The translations under genes and the position numbers were made by a program. A stretch of DNA of 64,000 nucleotides from Paenibacillus sp. J5C2022. GTDB lineage: Bacteria > Bacillota > Bacilli > Paenibacillales > Paenibacillaceae. The stretch is from the NCBI RefSeq assembly GCF_025567625.1, contig NZ_JAOQJC010000006.1:62001-126000 (forward strand), read 5' to 3'. The notes beneath the pieces are model-generated. The model had not been told where the DNA came from. It worked only from the letters and a program-made list of their open reading frames with translations, and made no database searches. This document shows positions 9,785 through 17,985 of the stretch, one piece after another (within the stretch, counting starts at the first letter, position 1; the number at the start of each line of letters is the position of its first letter).

Positions 9785-9824
9785 CATTGTATTATTATAC
9801 ATTCGTATTAATAATAATACAATG
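9785..9824 (-). promoter_or_regulatory. arg operon promoter inside a 14-bp perfect palindrome (candidate ArgR/AhrC boxes)
   Basis: CATTGTATTATTAT (9785-9798) and ATAATAATACAATG (9811-9824) are exact inverted repeats separated by 12 bp. On the minus strand a TATAAT -10 (9794-9799) lies 17 bp from a weak TTGTAT -35 (9817-9822), so the arms cover both promoter elements. Within the left arm, TGTAT-TATT-ATACA has the shape of the arginine box TGAAT-wwww-ATTCA. ArgR/AhrC repression by promoter occlusion is the natural reading, but the repressor gene is not in the window. Confidence 0.65.
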
Positions 9825-9943
9825 CATAATGCGTGGAGATTTATTCCGTCAGAAAGGGGATTATTACAGAAACAACGTCGCATTGCAGCCGAGGTAGCCC
9901 CGCCTGTGGTTACACTTCCGCCCCCCTTCCACTCTGCAACTAA

Positions 9944-10168
9944 ATGATACCTGAGAATGAGCAAGAAAAAAACCGAACGAAAATCAGGAGTGGATACCTG
10001 AAATTTGTCGGCTCAGTGGCGAACTATAAGGATGCAATGCAGACTTTAAGTGCGGAGTGGAAGACTTACATTGTGGGTTACAGTTCGCAGACGGGCGATG
10101 ACGTGTTTTTGATCTCCGTTTCGAATGATGCAGCTGTTCCAGTTAATCCCATGCATTTATCAGAGTGA
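9944..10168 (+). CDS. Doubtful 74-aa open frame, possibly a gene remnant
   Basis: The frame has protein-like composition (KFVGSVANYKDAMQTLSAEW, then YIVGYSSQTGDDVFLISVSN) and runs up to 6 bp from the convergent beta-helix gene. The first ATG has no ribosome binding site. An AGGAG occurs 7 nt upstream of an internal CTG near 10000. I do not recognise the product. It may be the degraded end of a lost gene or a chance frame. Confidence 0.25.
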   Translation: MIPENEQEKNRTKIRSGYLKFVGSVANYKDAMQTLSAEWKTYIVGYSSQTGDDVFLISVSNDAAVPVNPMHLSE

Positions 10169-10174
10169 ACGTTA

Positions 10175-11611
10175 TCAAAAGATCCCGAAGGATACAATTG
10201 TGACGCTCAACACGCCTTGGTATGAAGGTCCCCATTGAGCAGATGAATACGAAACCTCTGCCGTCAATTGGTTACTCCCATTAACCGACAATGTCACAAT
10301 CGGAGGTAATGTTCCGGGCTCCACATTTACAGATGGCGTCCCTGTTGTTAAAGTCAAACCTTGACAATAAAAATCTGTTTTTAGAATTTTCGCCCCGTTG
10401 CCCGAAGAATTGGCCCTGCCGCTAAATTTCAAAGTACCGGTCAGCATCGTTCCGGCAGTCAGTGTCCCCAGTACGACAGATTGCGATGACGATGCGGCAG
10501 ATAGAACGATGTCCGCTCCATAAATGTGTTCTTTATTATTTATCGCTCTTCTTTGGTCAACTCCGCAAAAATTGTTGCCATTCTGGGATTTGCTTCCTAT
10601 TTGCTGCTGCTCGGCATAAATATACCCCATTATGACGTCACCATTCCCAACAAACGGAACTCTGACATATTCGCTTGCTGAATGAGTGCGCGCTAATTTC
10701 CCAACGAATCGCATAGGCTCAGCAGGCCTGACTCCCGGTTCATTTTGGTAAAAATCACGGCCTACTGTAGCGGTATTGGAGCCACCTATCGAATCTTTAT
10801 TCTGTCTGGCACTGTATATTCTGTTATTGAAGCACCCTGCCGACCTGACAAATATTTCACCTGCCGAATTGCTCTGTTCAGAATAAATCCACAACTCCGA
10901 CCCTAATGACTTTCCAATGTAGACAGCGTAATTTGTTGAGCTCGGCGACTCCGTCCAGTTAGCCTCACAATTCCAGAATCCGCGCCACTGACGCATAGCG
11001 GACGCATCATCTACTCTTATGCCCTCCCTTCCATTCCCATAAGCGCGTATCCTGCTATCAATCACACTGATGTCATCCTGACTCCCGATCACATGTATTC
11101 CTCGACCTCCGACTTGAACATTGACGTCATGGCGAGAGCCATTCATTTGGACTGCTGTTGACTCAAAAACGATGTTGTCTCCTTTGAATTCAGTACTTCT
11201 CCCTTCGATATTGTGCCTTGCATTGAGAACCCGCACACCGCAAGCAGTTCCCGAATATGTGCCCGTGTATTTATAACCTTCTGCCGGCTTAAAGTTCATT
11301 CCTGCAATCGTTTGATAGTGAAAACTCCCTTCGATCAGGAATGCGTCATCGTCATCAAACGCCGCTTCAACAGCCTTTCCCAGGAAATCCAAATGAATAG
11401 GCGCATAGTTTATTGTGGTTTGCGTGCGCAATTTCGAGCCGATTCTGTATCCTTTAGCGTCAAGATCCACCACTCCCTTAAGATTATTTTCTCTACAGAA
11501 ATCTATCCATGTTTGCAGAGCTTCATAATCATCCGCAACCAAATCACCGACGGCACCGAATTGCGAAGGCATAACAGATATCGCATTTATCCAAATCGTA
11601 CCTGATGGCAT
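10175..11611 (-). CDS. Right-handed parallel beta-helix protein (pectate-lyase-superfamily / tailspike-like)
   Basis: The 478-aa protein has near its start FGAVGDLVADDYEALQTWID, a variant of the FGAxGDGxTDDTxA motif that opens the pectate-lyase-superfamily domain of phage tailspikes and surface depolymerases. The middle contains short beta-rich repeats with N and G turns, such as NIEGRSTEFKGDNIVFES and GGRGIHVIGSQDDISVIDSR, consistent with a solenoid. The C-terminal third looks like a beta-sandwich. There is no signal peptide or TM segment. The start at 11611 follows GGAGGTGGCTCAC. It directly follows the solute-binding lipoprotein gene, so it probably acts on the imported or cell-surface glycan. 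Lyase, hydrolase and structural roles are all open. Confidence 0.6.
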   Translation of the reverse strand: MPSGTIWINAISVMPSQFGAVGDLVADDYEALQTWIDFCRENNLKGVVDLDAKGYRIGSKLRTQTTINYAPIHLDFLGKAVEAAFDDDDAFLIEGSFHYQTIAGMNFKPAEGYKYTGTYSGTACGVRVLNARHNIEGRSTEFKGDNIVFESTAVQMNGSRHDVNVQVGGRGIHVIGSQDDISVIDSRIRAYGNGREGIRVDDASAMRQWRGFWNCEANWTESPSSTNYAVYIGKSLGSELWIYSEQSNSAGEIFVRSAGCFNNRIYSARQNKDSIGGSNTATVGRDFYQNEPGVRPAEPMRFVGKLARTHSASEYVRVPFVGNGDVIMGYIYAEQQQIGSKSQNGNNFCGVDQRRAINNKEHIYGADIVLSAASSSQSVVLGTLTAGTMLTGTLKFSGRANSSGNGAKILKTDFYCQGLTLTTGTPSVNVEPGTLPPIVTLSVNGSNQLTAEVSYSSAQWGPSYQGVLSVTIVSFGIF

Positions 11612-11658
11612 GTGAGCCACCTCCGATCTTTATAATAGGACTCATTTGTATCCTGAAA

Positions 11659-13218
11659 TTACTCACCGACATTGCTCCCGTTGGCATTGTACCACTCCGT
11701 CCAGATCTGAATTGCTTTGTCGCCGCCCGCTTCACGCCAACGTTTAACATAGTCGTCCCACGCGCTATCCACCTCAATGTTGCCAAGAACCGCCTTGGTT
11801 ACAAACTCGATAGTAATCTTGTCCAGATTTGGTTTATCGGCAAATGGAGGTAGCATTGCCTGCAGCCGATCGATCTCTCCTGAATGATTGCCTAGGACCA
11901 GATTATCGATAACAGACTTTGCATAAGTAGACTCCATATAGGTTTGTACTTCAGGGGTAACGTTCCCCTGCTTTACTAATGAATAGATCGAGCTTAGAAT
12001 ATGCAGCTCCTCCATCCCCTCTTTTACCACTTTCCCCTCGACCATATTATAGTTCACGCCTTCAACTCCAAGATATGTGTACTTGGTGCCCTCAGGTGAA
12101 AGTGCCCAATCGAACATATCCATCAGTCTGTCAATGTCTTTAGTCTGCTTAGGTATCGCGATATAGTGTCGATTAGTTGATACATACTTGAACTTGGCCT
12201 GTTCTCCGTTATTCATAAGCGGAAGCTCCACAGCCGTATACTTATCCATGGCTTCCTTCGGAATTTCATTGCCAGAGGCTAAATGCCAGAAGTTAACGAA
12301 CATTCCGTATTTGCCCGACTTGATCTTATCACGGAAAATCGGTGTCGTTATAGTCGGAAATTCATTGTCCATGATTTTTTCTTTGACTAGCTGACTGAGG
12401 AACTTGATGAGCTCCTTATATTCCGGTAAGATCTCCGGCGGCGTCACCTTGCCATCAACAATCCGATACCGCTCCGCATCAAATGCCGCTTTAAATACGC
12501 GCCCTCCTGTCCCTGTCGGAACGGACGTAACCAGTAAACCATAGGTATCATCCTTCCCGTTTCCGTCCGGGTCATTGTGTGCAAAAGCTTTCAAGACTTT
12601 ATAATATTCATCAATACTTGTTGGCACCTCGAGTCCCAGATTATCCAGCCAGTCTTTGCGAATATAGACAACCTGATTAAGTCCATCCTGACGATTGAAC
12701 GGGAACGCCCATATGTTATCGCCTTCACTGACAGGCAGCCAAGCATCTGCCGGCATGTTCTTCTTAATGTTCGGGTAACGCGCGGTATCGTTGATATAAG
12801 GCGCGAGATCCTCGAGCAATCCATCAGCGGCCAATTGCTTCATCTTGGCAATGTATGAATCGTCCGTCATGAACGCATCCGGATATTGCCCGGAAGCCAG
12901 GAGAATATTTAGCTTTTCATAGTATTGCTCCATTCCTGGTGATTCCAGCTTGATCTCCACACCCGTCCTCTCTTTGATATAGCGGTTGTAAATGTTGTCC
13001 GTTAATGATAGCCCCTTGAGATCTGTTGCAATAGCGAATAAAACATTGAACGTTGCCGCCCGTTTCGGATCGGCCGTTGTGGCGGACTGATCTGTGGACT
13101 GATCTGCGGACTTGTCTTCAGGCTTGATATTCTTTTCATTGCTGCAGGCTGCGAGCAGAATGACTCCAAGCAGTACTGAAATTAAACCAATTACAACCAC
13201 CTTACTTCTGTTGCGCAT
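11659..13218 (-). CDS. ABC transporter extracellular solute-binding lipoprotein (LplA/LipO type)
   Basis: The 519-aa protein captures an oligosaccharide outside the membrane and delivers it to the LplB/LplC permeases encoded upstream. A lipoprotein signal peptide ends in LLAAC with Cys25 as the lipid-anchored residue. A Ser/Thr/Asp-rich linker follows, then a family-1 solute-binding fold (GQYPDAFMTDDSYIAKM, DDTYGLLVTSVPTGTG). The large size is typical of the Paenibacillus paralogs that bind complex polysaccharide fragments. The start at 13218 is preceded by GAGGAGGAAAAGT. A cre-like box lies about 45 bp upstream, so it may have its own catabolite-controlled promoter in addition to readthrough. 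No ATPase gene is present; these importers usually share MsmX-type ATPases. Confidence 0.88.
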   Translation of the reverse strand: MRNRSKVVVIGLISVLLGVILLAACSNEKNIKPEDKSADQSTDQSATTADPKRAATFNVLFAIATDLKGLSLTDNIYNRYIKERTGVEIKLESPGMEQYYEKLNILLASGQYPDAFMTDDSYIAKMKQLAADGLLEDLAPYINDTARYPNIKKNMPADAWLPVSEGDNIWAFPFNRQDGLNQVVYIRKDWLDNLGLEVPTSIDEYYKVLKAFAHNDPDGNGKDDTYGLLVTSVPTGTGGRVFKAAFDAERYRIVDGKVTPPEILPEYKELIKFLSQLVKEKIMDNEFPTITTPIFRDKIKSGKYGMFVNFWHLASGNEIPKEAMDKYTAVELPLMNNGEQAKFKYVSTNRHYIAIPKQTKDIDRLMDMFDWALSPEGTKYTYLGVEGVNYNMVEGKVVKEGMEELHILSSIYSLVKQGNVTPEVQTYMESTYAKSVIDNLVLGNHSGEIDRLQAMLPPFADKPNLDKITIEFVTKAVLGNIEVDSAWDDYVKRWREAGGDKAIQIWTEWYNANGSNVGE

Positions 13219-13260
13219 ACTTTTCCTCCTCATGTGATATTTGGGTTAACGCCCCACATA

Positions 13261-13273
13261 TGAAGCGCTTACA
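13261..13273. promoter_or_regulatory. Candidate cre (CcpA) site upstream of the solute-binding protein gene
   Basis: TGAAGCGCTTACA has the AAGCGCTT core of catabolite-responsive elements but departs from the full 14-bp consensus at one end. It lies in the 183-bp gap between the AraC gene and the lipoprotein gene. Glucose repression of an uptake gene would be expected. Confidence 0.45.
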
Positions 13274-13401
13274 TCAATCATCTGCGAATAAGCACGTTCA
13301 GCCAATTTACAATACTTTGGATTCATGTCGTTTTGGTCAGATCTTGAAAAAAACTGAATAATTAGTAAGCTTCCTGAAATGTTCTACATCCTGCTGCCAT
13401 T

Positions 13402-15561
13402 CTACATACGTTCTGACGCATGCACATGCCGGTACTCACTAGGCGTATGGCTATGCTTCTTCTTGAAATTACGAATAAAGGAATGAACGGTCAAATATCC
13501 GCATTGTTCGGATATTTCCTGCACGGTCAGGCTGGTTTCTTTCAGAAGAATAACCGCTTTGTTAATGCGCAGGTCGTTTACGTAATCCAAGAAACCAATG
13601 CCCAGTTCATTTTTAATCAATGTGCTTAAATAGGTAGCGTTCATCTTCAGTTCATCGGCGAGCATCGTCAGCGATAAGTCTGTGTCAAAATGCTGATGAA
13701 TATAGTCCATAATCAAGCGCAACGTTTTGTTGCCGGTGCTTGCTTCTTTTTTGTTGCGATAGGCAATGATTCGTTCACACACATTCAGGATATAAACTTC
13801 CTTATCCTTCAGATCCTCCAAGCTGTACAAGGTAATGAATAGATCCTCATGGAATATATCCCCGATCTCATAACGAAACTCGAGAATCACTTTAACAAAC
13901 GCATACATCAAGTTGGAGGAAACGGCATGAATGAGATCAGGGGAGAAGGAATCCGCAGCAATAATCAAACTGAATGTGCGTTCGAGCTCTTCGCTCAAGC
14001 CTTGCAGATCTCCGGTCTTCAACTGCTCACTCATCCGGTTCACGGATTCGAGAGGGTACTGATTGAGACTGACTCCCCCTGAGGGCAGATTTCGGTAATG
14101 GATTATCGCTTCCTTGCCGTATATCGTTTTATACTGAAGCGTCCGCAAGCATTGGTCATAGGCAAGATGCACCTGTTCAATTCCATCGCAGCTATCACTT
14201 AATGCTGCACACACCGTAAGTTGAAAGTTATCCTTTACTTCCTTCTGTATATATTGAATCGTTCGTTCCACCTGAATCATCTGCTCGTTCCAGTCGTCCC
14301 CGCTTTCTACAGGAATCAATATTCCAATCTTCTCAAATTCCGATTGAACGACGCTGATGCCTTGATCAATCATGAACATCCATTTAACAGTGTTAAAGAT
14401 CAGCTTGTTCGTATAGAAGCGATCCTGCTGCGAAGTGGAGAGCAGGTGCTTAAAAAAATCATCAATCTGCAGCACAACGACTGCATAGTGCGGTGCATTC
14501 AGTTCAAGACCGAGCTCTACCAGCTTAGGCTTCAGCAGTGAATAGCTTTGCTTGCCCGACAGCAGACTGGATACGGCCACATGTCTTAGCTCATCCATAT
14601 TGGTAGAGAGATTGCTCCGATAGTAGTCCAGAGGCTTGGAATACCCCCTCTTGATAAGTCGAAAGGAATAATAGATCATACACGCACAAATGAGCAGAAT
14701 AGCGGCAATATACCCTACGCTTGGTCTCTGATGAACCTTGGACTCGGGTAATATAAAGATGATTTTCAGCCCTATTGCGCTAGGTTTATCGGAAGCATAA
14801 TAGAAGTGGGAATCCGTTCGGAAGCTCTGCTTATGGATAAGCGATTCGAGAATCAAGTCCTTACGGGAAAGAAAGGTTTGAAACGAAGCTGCATCGGAAT
14901 GAGCGAGAACACGATTATCCGTATCCAACAGAACGATTCCTTGCCCCTGGTCAGGAAATACGGACAATAGCGAGGCTACCTTCAAATTGATGACAAGTAT
15001 TCCTTTGTCGGAATAGGCAGGCACGTTTGTTACATAGGACAGTACGGCAGGCGTATCGGCTTCTTTCTCATGCTCTCGATAGTACAATATCGTCTTCTCG
15101 CCAGATTCCTGAAATTGCTGAAGAACGGAGCCGTTTGGAAACTCCGCCTTGCTCGAAATCATATAATTGGTTGCTAACACCTTGTCCTCAACGGAATTAT
15201 ACAAATAGAAAGAGGCAATCTCCGGATAAAATTGCTGTATGCCCAAGAACTTCTTCTGAATCTCACCCAGCACGTAGTAATCTGTCTCAGAGCCAATCGG
15301 AGCCGAAATCCAACTGGAGATTAGTGGGTCAACAGAAATTTGGGTATATACCGAATTTACTTTGTTATCAATAATTCGTATCGAGGAGGCAAGCGCTTCG
15401 TTAATATTCTGAAATGTCTCCATCTGCTGCTTGGCGGAATGAATGCGAGACACCGCATTGTACATGAAGAAGCTGGCTGCCACTACAGCCAGCGATATAG
15501 TCATATAGATGAGCAATATTTTGCGGTCCAGATTAAGCTCTCGTATCCCTTTACTTTGCAT
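13402..15561 (-). CDS. Membrane-bound AraC-family transcription regulator
   Basis: The 719-aa protein has a TM segment at about residues 14-34, an extracellular sensor region to about 280 (Cache-like by architecture), and a second TM at about 282-301. A cytoplasmic linker follows, then two helix-turn-helix motifs in the last 100 residues (DLSLTMLADELKMNATYLST and LTVQEISEQCGY). It resembles one-component regulators that sit beside LplABC importers in Paenibacillus and sense extracellular sugar. It probably activates this locus. The start at 15561 follows GGAGGCATTCA. It lies 29 bp after the lplC-like gene, in the same direction. Confidence 0.85.
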   Translation of the reverse strand: MQSKGIRELNLDRKILLIYMTISLAVVAASFFMYNAVSRIHSAKQQMETFQNINEALASSIRIIDNKVNSVYTQISVDPLISSWISAPIGSETDYYVLGEIQKKFLGIQQFYPEIASFYLYNSVEDKVLATNYMISSKAEFPNGSVLQQFQESGEKTILYYREHEKEADTPAVLSYVTNVPAYSDKGILVINLKVASLLSVFPDQGQGIVLLDTDNRVLAHSDAASFQTFLSRKDLILESLIHKQSFRTDSHFYYASDKPSAIGLKIIFILPESKVHQRPSVGYIAAILLICACMIYYSFRLIKRGYSKPLDYYRSNLSTNMDELRHVAVSSLLSGKQSYSLLKPKLVELGLELNAPHYAVVVLQIDDFFKHLLSTSQQDRFYTNKLIFNTVKWMFMIDQGISVVQSEFEKIGILIPVESGDDWNEQMIQVERTIQYIQKEVKDNFQLTVCAALSDSCDGIEQVHLAYDQCLRTLQYKTIYGKEAIIHYRNLPSGGVSLNQYPLESVNRMSEQLKTGDLQGLSEELERTFSLIIAADSFSPDLIHAVSSNLMYAFVKVILEFRYEIGDIFHEDLFITLYSLEDLKDKEVYILNVCERIIAYRNKKEASTGNKTLRLIMDYIHQHFDTDLSLTMLADELKMNATYLSTLIKNELGIGFLDYVNDLRINKAVILLKETSLTVQEISEQCGYLTVHSFIRNFKKKHSHTPSEYRHVHASERM

Positions 15562-15590
15562 TGAATGCCTCCGCTTTCGCAAATAGATTA

Positions 15591-16466
15591 TCAACCTTTG
15601 ACTGCTCCAATCATAACCCCTTTAATGAAATACTTCTGGATAAACGGATAGAGCAGCAACACAGGCAAGGCCGAAAGGAAGATGGAAGCCGTGCGAAGAG
15701 ACAACGAGGAAACATTCCCATCGAAAGTGGAATCACCAAGCAAGGCTTGCACCTCTTGACGGACAACCATATCCCGCAAGTAAACTTGCAAAACTTGCAA
15801 GTCATAGGAATTCAAATAAATTACGGCATCCATAAACGAGTTCCAATGATTTACCGCTATGAATAATCCTATCGTAGAAACCGCAGGCAATGATAGCGGC
15901 AAATATATTCTCCAAAATATATAAATATCGTTAGCTCCATCAGTCCTCGCGGATTCCTCCAGACTTGAAGGGACTGATTCAAAGAACGAACGCAACAGGA
16001 TAACATTCCATGTACTTATCGCACTTGGAATAACCAGCGCCCAGATCGTATCGATCAAGCCCGTATTCTTAACAATCAGATAGGTTGGAACGATACCTCC
16101 ATTGAAAAGAAGCGTAATGATGATAAAAATCAAAAACAATCTTCTGCCCGGCAAGTATGACTTGGACAGCGAGTAGGCAATTGTGAGTTGAAGCGCCAGG
16201 TTCAATACAGTCCCAAGCAGCGTACGCTCAATCGTAACGATGAATGAGTTGATGAATTTGTCATTTTTTAATATTTCGACATAGGCATCGATTGTAAAGC
16301 CTTTGGGGAACAACATGAGCTTACCTTCCTCAACCAGATCCGGGTTGCTGAAGGAGGCTACGATCACATAATAAAACGGAATAAAGGAGGCGATCGAAAA
16401 CAAAATGAGAAATACAGCAATGCAACTGCTAGTAAATGAAGGAAGTTTATTCCTTGATGTCAACAT
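15591..16466 (-). CDS. Carbohydrate ABC transporter permease, LplC type
   Basis: The 291-aa inner-membrane protein has about six TM helices and the MalG/LplC-type signature EESARTDGANDIYIFWRIYLPL, the EAA loop that contacts the ATPase. The ending KYFIKGVMIGAVKG is characteristic of LplC proteins. It should pair with the LplB-like permease encoded 18 bp upstream to form the channel for the downstream solute-binding lipoprotein. Confidence 0.92.
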   Translation of the reverse strand: MLTSRNKLPSFTSSCIAVFLILFSIASFIPFYYVIVASFSNPDLVEEGKLMLFPKGFTIDAYVEILKNDKFINSFIVTIERTLLGTVLNLALQLTIAYSLSKSYLPGRRLFLIFIIITLLFNGGIVPTYLIVKNTGLIDTIWALVIPSAISTWNVILLRSFFESVPSSLEESARTDGANDIYIFWRIYLPLSLPAVSTIGLFIAVNHWNSFMDAVIYLNSYDLQVLQVYLRDMVVRQEVQALLGDSTFDGNVSSLSLRTASIFLSALPVLLLYPFIQKYFIKGVMIGAVKG

Positions 16467-16484
16467 TATATCACGTCCTCTCTC

Positions 16485-17390
16485 TTACCATAACGAGATG
16501 TCACTTGTTTTCTTGGCTACCTGATTGGTCATATAGATGAGTACGAATCCGACAGCCGCTTGAAATAAACCTACCGCCGTCGTCATGCTGAGCTGGGCAT
16601 TCTGCAACCCCATCCGGTATATATAGGTGCTGAGAACGTCGGCAACATCGTATACGGCCGGGTTGTACATAATATAGATCTGCTCAAAACTGACATCCAG
16701 CATATACCCTACCCTTAGAATCAGCATTAATATAATCGTGTTGCGTATTCCCGGCAATGTCACATACAGCAGCTTATGCCATCTGTTTGCACCGTCGATC
16801 GTAGCTGCCTCATACTGCTCTTGATCGATCCCGGCCAACGCTGCCAAATAAATAATCGCCCCCCAGCCTGCTTCCTTCAAAATAGAGGAAACAGTAATAA
16901 CAGAACGGAAGTATTCCGATTTGGTCATAAAATAAATCGGCTCTCCTCCAAACAGCATAATAATCTGGTTAATGATTCCCTCCTTAGGACTTAGCAGTTG
17001 AACAATCAAACCGCCGAATATAACCCATGAGAGAAAGTGGGGGAAATACACAATTGTTTGAATCGCGCGTTTAAACACCATCTGCTTCAACTCGTTCAGC
17101 AGCAGGGCAAGTATAATGGATGAAGTGAATACAAACATAAGACTATACAAATTGATTAGCAACGTATTCCGGACAATCAGGTAGAAATCAGGAGAATTGA
17201 AGATAGTATGGAAATGCTTCAATCCGGCCCAGGGGCTTCCCCAAATTCCTTTTACAAAGCTGTAATCCTTAAATGCAATAATGACCCCGACCATAGGAAA
17301 ATAGCGGTATACTAAATACCACAGCACACCTGGTAACAACAGCAAATATAAATATCTGTACTTATACAAATCGATCATTCGAAGCCGCAT
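16485..17390 (-). CDS. Carbohydrate ABC transporter permease, LplB type
   Basis: The 301-aa membrane protein has an N-terminal TM (YLYLLLLPGVLWYLVYRYFP), a GLKHF-containing loop, and the EAA loop (QYEAATIDGANRWHKLLYVTLPG) typical of MalF/LplB permeases. The start at 17390 follows AAAGGAGAACAGAC. A longer in-frame opening encodes a non-conserved stretch overlapping the end of the upstream acyltransferase and was not used. It is the first transporter gene after the acyltransferase group, with a 37-bp gap. Confidence 0.92.
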   Translation of the reverse strand: MRLRMIDLYKYRYLYLLLLPGVLWYLVYRYFPMVGVIIAFKDYSFVKGIWGSPWAGLKHFHTIFNSPDFYLIVRNTLLINLYSLMFVFTSSIILALLLNELKQMVFKRAIQTIVYFPHFLSWVIFGGLIVQLLSPKEGIINQIIMLFGGEPIYFMTKSEYFRSVITVSSILKEAGWGAIIYLAALAGIDQEQYEAATIDGANRWHKLLYVTLPGIRNTIILMLILRVGYMLDVSFEQIYIMYNPAVYDVADVLSTYIYRMGLQNAQLSMTTAVGLFQAAVGFVLIYMTNQVAKKTSDISLW

Positions 17391-17427
17391 GTCTGTTCTC
17401 CTTTCTGCCAATGGATAGGCACCTATT

Positions 17428-17985
17428 TTATTTTTTCTTACTATAATTAGAATCGAGGTCGTCGAGATAGCCGACCAGCTTCGCAGGAACACCCTGCATA
17501 ATTGCATAATCAGGTACATCCTTAGTTACTACAGAACCCGCATGGATGATGGCTTTCTTACCGATTTTGACTCCGGGAGCGATACAAGCTCGGGTGCCGA
17601 TAGCAGCGTCCGCACCGATATGAATCAGGTTGGCCTGATTGCCGCCCTTATAATTGCGCAACGCTGCACTGTATATATGCTGGTTGGGAGAGAGACTGAC
17701 ATACGGGTGCAGCGTTACACGATCGTCAAGAATCAAGCCGATCCCCAGTTCCGAGTCGGAAGGCCCCAAGTACGAGTAACAACCGATCCGAACTCCTTTG
17801 CCTATCCGATAGAAAGGCTTATGATACTCAAGAATCGCGCCATAGCCAACGGATAAGTCATCCCCGCATTCGCAGCCCGCCCGAGTCAGACACTCTCTGA
17901 CCCATACTCCGCGCTGAAGATCCCGCTTGGGCTGTTGAATGGAAGTCAGCAGTTCCTCCACCTGGTTCATCATTGATTCATGCAC
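17428..17985 (-). CDS. Left-handed beta-helix acyltransferase (third paralog in the locus)
   Basis: The 185-aa protein has hexapeptide repeats (IGKGVRIGCYSYLG, IHIGADAAIGTRACIAPGVKIGKKAIIHAGSVV) and the family's C-terminal turn VPDYAIMQGVPAKLVG. This supports O- or N-acyl transfer from an acyl-CoA to a sugar. The N-terminal WVRECLTRAGCECGDDLSVG aligns by eye with the same region of the acyltransferase at 19587-20054, so these are locus-specific paralogs. It probably starts at a GTG with GGGGAGGAGAAGT before it and overlaps the previous gene by 16 bp. The substrate is unknown. Confidence 0.82.
   Translation of the reverse strand: MHESMMNQVEELLTSIQQPKRDLQRGVWVRECLTRAGCECGDDLSVGYGAILEYHKPFYRIGKGVRIGCYSYLGPSDSELGIGLILDDRVTLHPYVSLSPNQHIYSAALRNYKGGNQANLIHIGADAAIGTRACIAPGVKIGKKAIIHAGSVVTKDVPDYAIMQGVPAKLVGYLDDLDSNYSKKK

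Noticed and set aside
10175..11611. Prophage fragment
   Set aside because: The beta-helix protein is tailspike-like, but no capsid, tail, integrase or lysis genes lie nearby, and it sits in a metabolic operon context.
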